DNA of 64,000 nt. Origin: Mucilaginibacter sp. SJ. GTDB taxonomy: Bacteria > Bacteroidota > Bacteroidia > Sphingobacteriales > Sphingobacteriaceae. The translations under genes and the position numbers were made by a program. Every line of letters starts with the position of its first letter. The stretch's first letter is position 1. This document shows positions 32,503 to 40,271 of the stretch, piece by piece. The stretch covers positions 5,456,001 to 5,520,000 of the forward strand of contig NZ_CP118631.1 of the NCBI RefSeq assembly GCF_028993635.1, written 5' to 3'. Below the pieces are notes generated by a model. That model searched no databases, was not told where the DNA came from, and was given only the letters and a program-made list of their open reading frames with translations.

Positions 32503-33090
32503 ATGAAAGCTAAGTTTTTTTGCTACTTGCCCTACAGAGTAGTTACGGGGCTTTTGATCATCATGTGTTTACATTCGCCGGGTTTTTCGCAAGCGGGGAA
32601 AATTGGGTCGCTGGCATATTTAAGGGCGCGCAACGGAATTGGCGGGTTTAACCTGGGCGGCTTGTTAACCGGCGAGCAGGAGCAGGCTTTAACTTACATT
32701 GATGGTGAGGGCAGCAAGCCCGACGCTGATAGCTGTGTTACCTATGAATATCATCCTGATAAGCAACTGGAGCTGGAAGGCGGGCTAACAGCAAGCCATA
32801 TTTGTATACGTACCTGGCAAAATAAAATAGTAAATATTTATGTTTTCTTTAACCGCAACCAGGGATATAAAATGCTCAGTAAATTCTTGCACTGGTACGG
32901 TACCTTTACTGCAAAACCAAATGATTACCAGGACGTTTATCTGTGGGAATCGCGCACGGTAAAACTACTGTTGAGCTATCACCCCGATGATGACCAGGGA
33001 ATTGCTGTTTACACTTCTGTTCCTTTAACAAACACCATCAACGCGCAAAATGCTAAAAGGCTAACCCAGTTGTTAACCAGTAATGAATAA
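32503..33090 (+). CDS. Exported protein of unknown function
   Basis: A 195-residue protein with a long signal peptide (VVTGLLIIMCLHSPGFSQA). The mature part begins GKIGSLAYLRARNGIGGFNLGG and has mixed alpha/beta character (ASHICIRTWQNKIVNIYVFF, VYLWESRTVKLLLSYHPDDD). No family was recognised. A GGAGGAGG stretch precedes the ATG, an unusually strong Shine-Dalgarno sequence for this phylum. It stands alone between the sulfotransferase and the EVE gene. Confidence 0.7.
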   Translation: MKAKFFCYLPYRVVTGLLIIMCLHSPGFSQAGKIGSLAYLRARNGIGGFNLGGLLTGEQEQALTYIDGEGSKPDADSCVTYEYHPDKQLELEGGLTASHICIRTWQNKIVNIYVFFNRNQGYKMLSKFLHWYGTFTAKPNDYQDVYLWESRTVKLLLSYHPDDDQGIAVYTSVPLTNTINAQNAKRLTQLLTSNE

Positions 33091-33226
33091 GTAAAGGCTT
33101 TATTAACCCCTACATCACCACTCCACCCCGTAATTTCATTGTAACAATACCTGTATTGCCTGTAGCGCATTTTAGTTTACGCTCCCTTTTTTACATTTTT
33201 ACGTTACAAAAATTTATACCGTACAA

Positions 33227-33634
33227 ATGCAACATTGGTTAGTAAAAAGTGAGCCCTTTAAATACAGCTGGGAAAAATTTAATAAAGATGGTCGTACCTT
33301 TTGGGATGGTGTGCGCAATTACCAGGCACGCAATAACCTGAGGGAAATGAAAGAGGGCGACCTGGTGTTATTTTATCACAGTAACGAGGGTAAAGAGATT
33401 GTAGGCATAGCCAAAGTTGTTAAGGAAGCTTACCCGGACCCCACAACCGATGATACCAATTGGGTAGTGGTTGACCTGGCCCCGGTTGAAGCCCTGAAAA
33501 CCCCGGTGACCCTTGAGCAGATCAAAGCCGACCCTAAATTACAGGATATTGGCCTGGTAAGGCAGGGGCGTTTATCGGTAATGGGGGTAAAGCGCGAAGA
33601 GTTTGATTACATCTTAGCGCTGGGCAGTAAATGA
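33227..33634 (+). CDS. EVE-domain protein
   Basis: A 135-residue single-domain PUA-like EVE protein, a family thought to bind modified bases in nucleic acids. Motifs are HWLVKSEPFKYSWEKF at the N-terminus, FWDGVRNYQARNNLREMKEGD, LVLFYHSNEGKEIVGIAKV, and the final RLSVMGVKREEFDYIL. It overlaps the next gene by 4 bp (ATGA at 33631-33634), so it is translationally coupled to a CBM9 protein, a pairing without obvious functional logic. Confidence 0.93.
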   Translation: MQHWLVKSEPFKYSWEKFNKDGRTFWDGVRNYQARNNLREMKEGDLVLFYHSNEGKEIVGIAKVVKEAYPDPTTDDTNWVVVDLAPVEALKTPVTLEQIKADPKLQDIGLVRQGRLSVMGVKREEFDYILALGSK

Positions 33635-34770
33635 AATGTGGAAGCATCTTAACGGGTTGTTTTGTTAAGTCGGGCCTTGTCGCCGTTTTATTGGTATTGC
33701 CGGGACTTGCAAAAGCGCAGGATGCTTTCAGCGCCTTTCCCGATCTGTTTACCACCCCTTACGGCTATGTTGCGAAACATGTAAAGCAAGCGCCGGTAAT
33801 TGATGGCGATCTGGAAGATGCTGTATGGCAGCAGGCCAAATGGACCCGGGACTTCCAGGATATTGAGGGCCGTCTTAAACCGCAGCCTCCGCTGCAAACC
33901 AACGTTAAAATGCTTTGGGACGATAGCTGCCTGTATGTAGCAGCCCGCATCAGAGATCCGCATGTTTGGGCTACGCTTAGCCATCATGATGATATTGTTT
34001 ACAAAGACAATGATTTTGAGCTGTTTATCGATCCTGCCAACAGCACGCATAGTTATTTTGAAATTGAGGTGAATGCCCTCAATACCATTTTCGATTTGTT
34101 TTTGACCAAACCCTACCGTAACAACGGCGCCGCGGTAACCGGTTGGGATGCGCACGGCTTACGGTCGGCGGTAAAAGTTGAGGGCACACTGAATGATCCT
34201 ACGGATACGGATAAAGGCTGGACGGTTGAAATGGCTATCCCATTTAAAGCCATAGCCGGTGGCTTTAACCACGCTGTGATAAAGGATGGTACTTTGTGGC
34301 GTATCAATTTTTCGCGGGTGCAGTATGATACTAAAGTGCAAAACGGCAAGTATGTAAAGCAGCAGGATAACAACCGTCGTGATTTGCCCGAGCATAACTG
34401 GGTTTGGAGCAACCAGGGACTTATCAACATGCATTACCCCGAACGCTGGGGCTACCTCCTCTTCAGCGATCATGAGGCTGATGACGCGACGTTTAAAATA
34501 CCCTATGCGGAAGAGCAAAAAAAATACCTGTGGCTGGTTTATTACAAGCAAAAGCAGTGGTTTAAAGATCATCACCAATACTGCACCTCGTTAAACAACC
34601 TGGGTGTTGAAAATAAGGTAACAGTAGCAAGCCATGCTAATGAACTTAAGCTGGAAGCAACTGCCCATCAGTTTATAGCTTATATTGCCGATAGTAAAAC
34701 CAAAGCGACCTATATGATTGACCAGGACGGCCTGGTGCAGCAACAGATAATCCCTAAATTCCATGAATAA
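33631..34770 (+). CDS. CBM9-like carbohydrate-binding protein, exported
   Basis: A 379-residue protein with a signal peptide (LVAVLLVLPGLAKAQDAF). The central domain (about 45-250) is a family 9 carbohydrate-binding fold: APVIDGDLEDAVWQQAKWT, VKMLWDDSCLYVAARI, DNDFELFIDPANSTHSYFEIEV and WRINFSRVQYD. The C-terminal part (KQKQWFKDHHQ...) is less conserved. It is translationally coupled to the upstream EVE gene and overlaps the downstream TIM-barrel gene by 8 bp, so the CBM and glycosidase-like proteins are probably made together and act on the same glycan (inference). Confidence 0.87.
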   Translation: MKCGSILTGCFVKSGLVAVLLVLPGLAKAQDAFSAFPDLFTTPYGYVAKHVKQAPVIDGDLEDAVWQQAKWTRDFQDIEGRLKPQPPLQTNVKMLWDDSCLYVAARIRDPHVWATLSHHDDIVYKDNDFELFIDPANSTHSYFEIEVNALNTIFDLFLTKPYRNNGAAVTGWDAHGLRSAVKVEGTLNDPTDTDKGWTVEMAIPFKAIAGGFNHAVIKDGTLWRINFSRVQYDTKVQNGKYVKQQDNNRRDLPEHNWVWSNQGLINMHYPERWGYLLFSDHEADDATFKIPYAEEQKKYLWLVYYKQKQWFKDHHQYCTSLNNLGVENKVTVASHANELKLEATAHQFIAYIADSKTKATYMIDQDGLVQQQIIPKFHE

Positions 34771-35851
34771 GCGCGAATTTTTAAAGGCCGGTTTACTGGC
34801 CGGCGTGGCTGCCCAGTTGCCCTTAGTAAGCAACGCCGCTGTTGAAGCTGCCAAAAACAGCAAGAAAAAAGCCATGAAAAACTGGGTATGGATCAACCCT
34901 AACCCAAAAGATACGGATGATGAACTGGCCACCCGCTACGCTTCCTACAAGGCATCGGGCATTACCGGCATATTTTTCGAGAACGACAGCGAACGCCATT
35001 TTCGTGCCGCTAAAGCTAAAGGCCTGGAGGCCCACCGCTGGATCTGGACTTTTAACCGTGCCGAACTGGTAAACGAAAAGCCCGAATGGTACAGCAAAAA
35101 CCGCAAAGGCGAATCATGTGCCGATCATCCGCCGTATGTGCAGTATTATCGCTGGCTTTGCCCGTCGCGCCCTGAAGTGCAGGAGTATTTAACCAAAACT
35201 GTCGATGATATTTTGGCTAAAGATTATATCGATGGCATCCACCTGGATTACGTGCGTTACTGCGATGTTGTGTTACCGGTAAACCTTTGGGATAAATATA
35301 AAATTGAGCAAACCAAAGAGCTGCCCGAATATGATTTTTGCTACTGCGACGTTTGCAAAGCCAAATTCAGGGAAGAATATAATCAGGATCTCGATCAGAT
35401 CCAATACCCCGAAGCCAGTCTTTCATGGCGCTTGTTCAGGTATAATAACATAACCCGGGTGGTTAACGGTATCTCGACTGTTGCCCATCAGCATAAAAAA
35501 CAAATAACTGCGGCCGTATTCCCTACACCCGAAGTAGCCCGTCGCAACGTAAGGCAGGACTGGACAAACTGGAATATGGACGGCATTTGCCCCATGATAT
35601 ACCATGGTTTTTACAAGGAAGGAGTGAGCTGGATAGGCAACGCAGTAGCCGAAGGTGTACATTTCCTGGCCGGCAGGTTTCCGCTGTATGCAGGCCTGTA
35701 TTTATCAGATTTTAAGAGTGATGATGAAATCCGCACGGGTATACAGGTGGCGCTTAAAAATGGCGCGATGGGCGTGTCTTTCTTCGGTAATGTAAGGCCG
35801 GAAGTACTGGCGATACTGAAAGATGAGGTTGCGGTGTTTAAGGCTTCGTAA
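34763..35851 (+). CDS. Putative glycoside hydrolase, GHL10/DUF4015-like TIM barrel
   Basis: A 362-residue protein starting MNKREFLKAGLLAGVAAQLP, a Tat-like leader without the twin arginine (KRE) or an ordinary signal. The catalytic-barrel text includes EAHRWIWTFNRAEL, HPPYVQYYRWLCPSRPEVQEYL, DYIDGIHLDYVRYCD (likely acidic active-site strand), a paired CYCDVCKAKF motif that could bind metal, and MDGICPMIYHGFYK. It belongs to the loosely defined family of TIM-barrel hydrolases with a Tat/lipoprotein leader. It overlaps the CBM9 gene by 8 bp. Substrate not readable. Confidence 0.75.
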   Translation: MNKREFLKAGLLAGVAAQLPLVSNAAVEAAKNSKKKAMKNWVWINPNPKDTDDELATRYASYKASGITGIFFENDSERHFRAAKAKGLEAHRWIWTFNRAELVNEKPEWYSKNRKGESCADHPPYVQYYRWLCPSRPEVQEYLTKTVDDILAKDYIDGIHLDYVRYCDVVLPVNLWDKYKIEQTKELPEYDFCYCDVCKAKFREEYNQDLDQIQYPEASLSWRLFRYNNITRVVNGISTVAHQHKKQITAAVFPTPEVARRNVRQDWTNWNMDGICPMIYHGFYKEGVSWIGNAVAEGVHFLAGRFPLYAGLYLSDFKSDDEIRTGIQVALKNGAMGVSFFGNVRPEVLAILKDEVAVFKAS

Positions 35852-35870
35852 TATTAAACTAAAAACCTGC

Positions 35871-35888
35871 GCTCGTTTGTAAACGAGC
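35871..35888. terminator. Hairpin after the TIM-barrel gene
   Basis: GCTCGTTT-GT-AAACGAGC, a perfect 8-bp stem 20 bp after the stop codon. It lacks a T-run but is well placed to end the EVE-CBM9-hydrolase operon. Confidence 0.5.
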
Positions 35889-35900
35889 GTACTATAAAAA

Positions 35901-36051
35901 TGTCATTTCGACGAACCTGTTGGGAAAAGTGTAGGGGGGTGAGGAGAAATCTTATACGCCATGCTTCCCACATGAATAGCCACTGGCAGGGCGTACAAGA
36001 TTTCTCTTTCGCCCCGACGTTCATTCCCTTCCCTGCTCTATCGAAATGACA
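35901..36051. repeat. TGTCATTTCGA palindromic element, 151 bp
   Basis: The outer arms TGTCATTTCGA (35901-35911) and TCGAAATGACA (36041-36051) enclose a second inverted pair, GAGAAATCTTATACGCC (35944-35960) and GGCGTACAAGATTTCTC (35990-36006). It is MITE/REP-like, with no coding capacity, between a plus-strand operon and the convergent MarR gene. Confidence 0.78.
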
Positions 36052-36125
36052 TTTTTTTTGATTACTACAATCAAGGCAATAAACCTTTCACCTTTCACCT
36101 TTTCCCTTTCGCCTCAAAACAAAAA

Positions 36126-36575
36126 CTATCCCCGCATTTTGTCCAATAGATCACTTAGGGTTGCAGCTTCATCTTCGGTGAGGTTATTGCTCAGGATCTC
36201 TTTTGTTTTAAACTCGGCATCCATTTTTGAAAGGGTTGCAAGGCCTTCTTCGCTGATGCGGATATCTACGGCGCGCCTGTCTTTATTATTGGTGCAGCGT
36301 GATACCAGTCCTTTTTGAACAAGGCGGTCAACAATGCGCGATGCATCCGACATTTTATCGATCATCCTTTCCTTCAGCAAATTTATAGTAGCCGGTTTGG
36401 GGTACTGGCCGCGCAGGATCCGCAGTATATTGAACTGCTGCTGGGTAATATTATGTTTTTCAAAATGACAACGAAAATAGTTAGCCAGCCAACCTTGCGT
36501 GTACGCCACGTTAATGGCTACTTTGTGGTAGTTGTCTTCAAAATTGGTACTTTGTATTTCGTCTTCTATTCGCAT
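36126..36575 (-). CDS. MarR-family transcriptional regulator
   Basis: A 149-residue winged-helix regulator. The dimerisation helices flank a central HTH: NITQQQFNILRILRGQYPKPATINLLKERM (about residues 50-80), the recognition helix SDASRIVDRLVQKGLV, and the wing SRCTNNKDRRAVDIRISEEG. MarR proteins often sense small aromatic molecules or oxidants (family knowledge). No divergent target gene is adjacent, so its regulon is not indicated by context. Confidence 0.93.
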   Translation of the reverse strand: MRIEDEIQSTNFEDNYHKVAINVAYTQGWLANYFRCHFEKHNITQQQFNILRILRGQYPKPATINLLKERMIDKMSDASRIVDRLVQKGLVSRCTNNKDRRAVDIRISEEGLATLSKMDAEFKTKEILSNNLTEDEAATLSDLLDKMRG

Positions 36576-36632
36576 AGTAATAGTAATGAATGGGATGCAA
36601 ATATGTTTAATTATTTTTAATTTAACATTGAT

Positions 36633-36809
36633 TTATTTATCGCTACCGTCTGATTCAGTGCCATTTCCAAACAATTTTACCTTGCCATAGCCCCAGGGGC
36701 AATGCAGGCACTTGTTTTTACAGCAATAGCCCCGCTTTAAATGATAGGCTTCGGTAAAAACAAAATTGCCATCATCGTTGATATAATAATCAATGCCTTC
36801 CTGCAACAT
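36633..36809 (-). CDS. DUF5522-type small cysteine-rich protein
   Basis: A 58-residue protein. It begins MLQEGIDYYINDDGNFVFTE and carries the cysteine cluster RGYCCKNKCLHCPWGYGKV (CC-x3-C-x2-C), which could hold a metal ion. Its ATG shares one base with the stop of the upstream nuclease gene (TGATG at 36807-36811), a strong sign of translational coupling and of a real gene. The pattern matches the DUF5522 family as remembered; its function is unknown. It is the last gene of the minus-strand run from ybbR. Confidence 0.82.
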   Translation of the reverse strand: MLQEGIDYYINDDGNFVFTEAYHLKRGYCCKNKCLHCPWGYGKVKLFGNGTESDGSDK

Positions 36810-37747
36810 CAGTTCAGAATTTTTACAAAGATATCATCTTTAAAATAAGCTTTCAGATGCTCGCCCTTACCGTGAAGTGTCCACACTTGTTTGGGTTTAG
36901 TGTTGGCGATGGTTTGCAGGATATCGTTCCAGTCCACATGGTCGGATATAAAGAGGGTATCCTGGTTATTAACCTGCAGGTTTTTCCATCCCGATGCAAA
37001 AAGGCGTTTAACACCGGTGGCCCTGATGTAACTGTCGAACGTAAAGGGCGGCACTATATAAACAAACTCGTCCTGCACCTTCATCAGTTTGCGCCCGTAA
37101 ATTTGGTATTTGCCAGGATGGAAGCCCATCTTTTCATAAATGGCATTGATGGGCATTATTTTATGATGTACCAAAATCTTTTTTTGCGGCGCATGTTCGG
37201 TAATGAGGTTGATTAAGCGCTGGCTTTTGCCAAGCGCATAAGCACCAAGCAAAATGTTACTCTTGATATCATTGATCTTGCGGATTTCGGCAACAGGATC
37301 GGGATGGATAACAGCCGGATTGGCGAAGGTACTTTCGGTGATCAGCACATCGGTGGTAACCCATTCAATAGGTTCGCAGGTGGCATCGGGCTGTAGCTTG
37401 TAGTCGCCGGTATATAAATATCTCGCGCCTTCATACTCCATCAGTATTTGTGCCGAACCAAGCATATGCCCCGCCGGGATCAGTGTTATCGTAACCCTGC
37501 CCACTTCAAATGGCTGGTTAAAGGCAGCTATGTTAAAAACTTTGGCGGCGGTACGGTCGTACCGCAGCTGCATAATGCTCGCTGTGGCGCGGGTGCAGTA
37601 AACATTGGTATTGCCACTTATGGCATGATCAGCATGGGCATGGGAAATTACAGCCGTTTTTACCGGTAGTTGCGGGTCGATATAAAAGTCGCCGTATTTG
37701 CAGTACAGCCCCTTTTCGTCAAAAGAAACAAAATCGTCAAGTATCAT
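36809..37747 (-). CDS. MBL-fold exonuclease (ligase-associated type)
   Basis: Metallo-beta-lactamase/beta-CASP-like nuclease of 312 residues resembling the 'ligase-associated DNA exonuclease' family. Metal motifs are SHAHADHAISG (about residues 35-45), PAGHMLGSAQILM, TGDYKLQPD, and a late DHVDWNDIL and LHGKGEHLKAY. The N-terminus LYCKYGDFYIDPQLPVKTAVI is typical. The usual partners (ATP-dependent DNA ligase, Lhr-type helicase, PdeM-like phosphoesterase) are not in the window, so the DNA-repair role rests on family resemblance. It lies 5 bp downstream of coaE and is coupled to the DUF5522 gene. Confidence 0.87.
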   Translation of the reverse strand: MILDDFVSFDEKGLYCKYGDFYIDPQLPVKTAVISHAHADHAISGNTNVYCTRATASIMQLRYDRTAAKVFNIAAFNQPFEVGRVTITLIPAGHMLGSAQILMEYEGARYLYTGDYKLQPDATCEPIEWVTTDVLITESTFANPAVIHPDPVAEIRKINDIKSNILLGAYALGKSQRLINLITEHAPQKKILVHHKIMPINAIYEKMGFHPGKYQIYGRKLMKVQDEFVYIVPPFTFDSYIRATGVKRLFASGWKNLQVNNQDTLFISDHVDWNDILQTIANTKPKQVWTLHGKGEHLKAYFKDDIFVKILN

Positions 37748-37752
37748 TAATG

Positions 37753-38343
37753 CTAAGCGAGCGATAAATACAGTTCATGCAGGGCTATTACCTGCGGTAT
37801 AACCAATTGTTTACCATCGTTAATAATTACATCATTGGCCAGTTTCAGTTTTTCATCCTGCGATAGCTGGCGGGCCTCGCGGCTTTCAACATCGGCCCGG
37901 CTAATGCCGTCGCGCTCCATAACGCGGGCAATGCGGACTTCAAACGGGGCGGTGATCATGATGGCCCTGTCGCACATTTTGTATGAGCCGCTTTCAAACA
38001 AAATAGCAGCTTCCCGAATCACGTAGGGAGCATCCTTGTGCAGCTGGTCAAAACTATCAAAAGCCCTGAACACGGCAGGATGCACCAGGGCGTTAAGCTT
38101 TTCAAGTTCGGCTTTATTGTTAAAAACTATCCCCGATATATATTTGCGGTTCAGACTGCCATCATCAAAATAGGCCTGTGCGCCAAAGGTTTGTTTAATG
38201 CCGTCAATAAGCACATGGTCGGTAACCATTACTTTTTTAGCTTCGTCGTCGGCATAAAAAACAGGAATGCCAAGTAATTCAAACACCTGGGCAACGGTTG
38301 TTTTGCCGCTGCCTATATTACCGGTTAAACCTATTTTAAGCAT
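37753..38343 (-). CDS. coaE: Dephospho-CoA kinase
   Basis: Catalyses the last step of coenzyme A synthesis. It has 196 residues, normal length. The P-loop GLTGNIGSGKTTVAQVF is at residues 5-21; VFYADDEAKKVM, LVHPAVF, REAAILFESGSYKMCD and MERDGISRADVESREARQLSQDEK follow. Its start codon overlaps the ybbR stop by one base (TAATG), and the nuclease gene begins 5 bp after its end, so these genes form one operon. Confidence 0.96.
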   Translation of the reverse strand: MLKIGLTGNIGSGKTTVAQVFELLGIPVFYADDEAKKVMVTDHVLIDGIKQTFGAQAYFDDGSLNRKYISGIVFNNKAELEKLNALVHPAVFRAFDSFDQLHKDAPYVIREAAILFESGSYKMCDRAIMITAPFEVRIARVMERDGISRADVESREARQLSQDEKLKLANDVIINDGKQLVIPQVIALHELYLSLA

Positions 38344-39293
38344 TATTTTTTTATGTAGAAATCAATATTGGCAGGAAATATTCTTATCACTTTACAAAAG
38401 GGAGGCATATGGATAAGTTTTACCGGCAGGGCCGTGTACCCCTTATCGCGCCAAAGATTAAGATCGGCAACGGCTTCAAACAGGTCTTCATCAATATCGG
38501 CATACCGGCTTAAAGACGTAGTAAAAGTGACTTTAATTTTTTGCGGAAACACTTTTACGTTATAGTAGCTGTTGTTGTTGATCAGCTTTACGGGGATCTC
38601 CAGCGTTTTCTCGGTAAATTCATCAACCGGCACAATAGCCTGTACCGAGCGGGGATAAACATTCAGGTTGCCCTCATTGCTGGGCTTTAAGTTAACCCTG
38701 GTATTAATGGTTTCATTAACATTACTGAATTTAAGCGAGTCTGTTTTCCACGAGGTGATTTGCTTCAGGCGTTCAACAGGGCCGCTCACGGTTACATAAG
38801 CAGGCCTTACCGTTATGTTACCCGATACCGCAAATTGCTTTTGATAGCTAACGCCCATGGTAAGCTGAACAGGGACCTTTTTGATAAGGCGGTTACTGAA
38901 ATCAAAATAAAGCGTATCCGGGTCAATGGATAAGATCCGGTTGGCCGGGTCTTTCCCTATATTGATCTGTTTAAGTTGCATGCTGTCAATAACCACATAA
39001 TTTCGGGTTTCGAGCGAGCGGAGATCAACAGTTAGCGGCTTATTATCGCTGTTGATCCTGGAGAACAGCATTTGCCAGCCGGTACCCTGTATGGTAGCAT
39101 CAACAGTATCGGGCTGCAGCGAATGAAAAGCCCGCCTTTGCGGAGCGTTTTTAAAAGTTAAAACTTTTTTCACTCTGTAAGGAAGCGGATCGGACAGCGT
39201 AGTAAAAATCCATGCAATGATAGCCAGCGACAAACAGGTAAAAAATACCGAGAGCCGCCTGCGTTCTGTTGCCGATAATTTTACTATTGCCAT
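38343..39293 (-). CDS. YbbR-like domain protein, membrane-anchored
   Basis: A 316-residue protein with one N-terminal membrane helix (LSVFFTCLSLAIIAWIFTTL) and a periplasmic region of repeated beta-rich YbbR domains (about residues 40-310; for example KKVPVQLTMGVSYQ, VSGPVERLKQITSWKTDSL, LEIPVKLINN). In Firmicutes the YbbR protein CdaR regulates a cyclic-di-AMP synthase; in Bacteroidota this link is not established by this sequence. It overlaps coaE by one base and is separated from yajC by a 177-bp block of word repeats. Confidence 0.85.
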   Translation of the reverse strand: MAIVKLSATERRRLSVFFTCLSLAIIAWIFTTLSDPLPYRVKKVLTFKNAPQRRAFHSLQPDTVDATIQGTGWQMLFSRINSDNKPLTVDLRSLETRNYVVIDSMQLKQINIGKDPANRILSIDPDTLYFDFSNRLIKKVPVQLTMGVSYQKQFAVSGNITVRPAYVTVSGPVERLKQITSWKTDSLKFSNVNETINTRVNLKPSNEGNLNVYPRSVQAIVPVDEFTEKTLEIPVKLINNNSYYNVKVFPQKIKVTFTTSLSRYADIDEDLFEAVADLNLWRDKGYTALPVKLIHMPPFCKVIRIFPANIDFYIKK

Positions 39294-39298
39294 GTTTT

Positions 39299-39475
39299 AA
39301 GCTGAAGGCTTAATGCTAAAAGCTGAAAGCCGAAAAATGTATTGCTCATTTCTTAACCTTCAGCTTTTGCTGTTTTATTTATAAGTATATTTTGCTTTCG
39401 GCTTTAAGCGTTCCGCCTTAGTTTAAACTAAGGTTGTTTTAGCTTTCGGCCTTTAGCTTTATGCTTTAAGCTCAA
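39299..39475. repeat. AAAGCTGAAAGCC word repeats between ybbR and yajC
   Basis: One side reads taagctgaaggcttaatgct then aaaagctgaaagccgaaaa. The far side carries the inverted words (gctttcggctttaagcgttc and gctttcggcctttagctttatgctttaagc). The whole block can fold into a long imperfect hairpin. A shorter copy lies at 56769-56807. No gene was seen here. Confidence 0.75.
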
Positions 39476-39805
39476 TTACGCTTTCTTCTCAACCGCCGGT
39501 GTATTCAATGCTTTTGATGCATCAAGCGATATGGCCGATTTATCAAAGCGGATCTTGCCGTTTTCAACCTCAACCAAAAATGTGGTTTCGTTTAAATCAA
39601 TGATGCGGCCGTGGATGCCGGCTGTGGTTATAACCCTGTCGCCTTTTTTAAGTTCTTCAACGTATTTTTTTTGATCTTTTTGCTTTTTAACCTGCGGGCG
39701 GATCATAAAGAAGTAAAACACTACGATGATCAGTACCATTGGCACTAATGAACCGTAGCTGCCTAAGCCGCCGCTTGAAGCCTGTAATAAAATAGTAGCT
39801 ATCAT
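39476..39805 (-). CDS. yajC: Preprotein translocase accessory subunit YajC
   Basis: A single-span inner-membrane protein of the Sec holotranslocon, 109 residues. The helix (SLVPMVLIIVVFYFFMIRPQVKKQ) is at about residues 18-41, with the family hallmark FFMIRPQ followed by a basic stretch. The soluble domain shows LKKGDRVITTAGIHGRIIDL. It is 16 bp downstream of the DUF1573 lipoprotein gene and part of the nusB-DUF1573-yajC run. Confidence 0.95.
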   Translation of the reverse strand: MIATILLQASSGGLGSYGSLVPMVLIIVVFYFFMIRPQVKKQKDQKKYVEELKKGDRVITTAGIHGRIIDLNETTFLVEVENGKIRFDKSAISLDASKALNTPAVEKKA

Positions 39806-39821
39806 TTGTTTAAATTAATTG

Positions 39822-40262
39822 TTATTTTTTTAAAACCTCGCCAATTAAATGTACCATGGTTTCGGCGGGCTGGGTGTTTGCTGTAACGGTTATTTGTTTA
39901 TCCTGTAAACCGCTTTTACCGGCACTGTTAAAAGTAACGCTGATCACGCCGCTTTCGCCGGGTTTAACCGGTGCTTTTGGCCAGGTAGGTGTAGTACAGC
40001 CGCAGGTAGCACGCGCGTTAGTAATAATCAACGGCGATTTACCGGTATTGGTGAACTTGAAATCGTACGATACCTTGTCGCCTTCTTTGATCTTGCCGAA
40101 ATCGTGGCTTTCCTTTTCAAATTTAGCTACCGGCGCCTTAGCTGCGGTTGCGGCACTATCGGCATTAGCTTTTGAAGCGTTATCGGCTGTGTTGCCGTTG
40201 CTGCTGTTGCAGGCCGATAATAACATGCCTGCTGCTACTAAGCTTAAAAATAGTTTTTTCAT
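39822..40262 (-). CDS. DUF1573 lipoprotein
   Basis: A 146-residue lipoprotein (signal LFLSLVAAGMLLSACNSS, lipobox LSAC) with a mature Ala/Asp/Asn-rich linker and one Ig-like DUF1573 domain (about residues 50-146: KFEKESHDFGKIKEGDKVSYDFKF as the entry strand, then ITNARATCGCTTPTWP and PVKPGESGVISVTFNSAGK). Two cysteines flank a glycine in ATCGCT. It is located between nusB and yajC, an arrangement common in this phylum (recollection). Its function is unknown; surface or periplasmic. Confidence 0.9.
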   Translation of the reverse strand: MKKLFLSLVAAGMLLSACNSSNGNTADNASKANADSAATAAKAPVAKFEKESHDFGKIKEGDKVSYDFKFTNTGKSPLIITNARATCGCTTPTWPKAPVKPGESGVISVTFNSAGKSGLQDKQITVTANTQPAETMVHLIGEVLKK

Positions 40263-40271
40263 TTTTTAATA

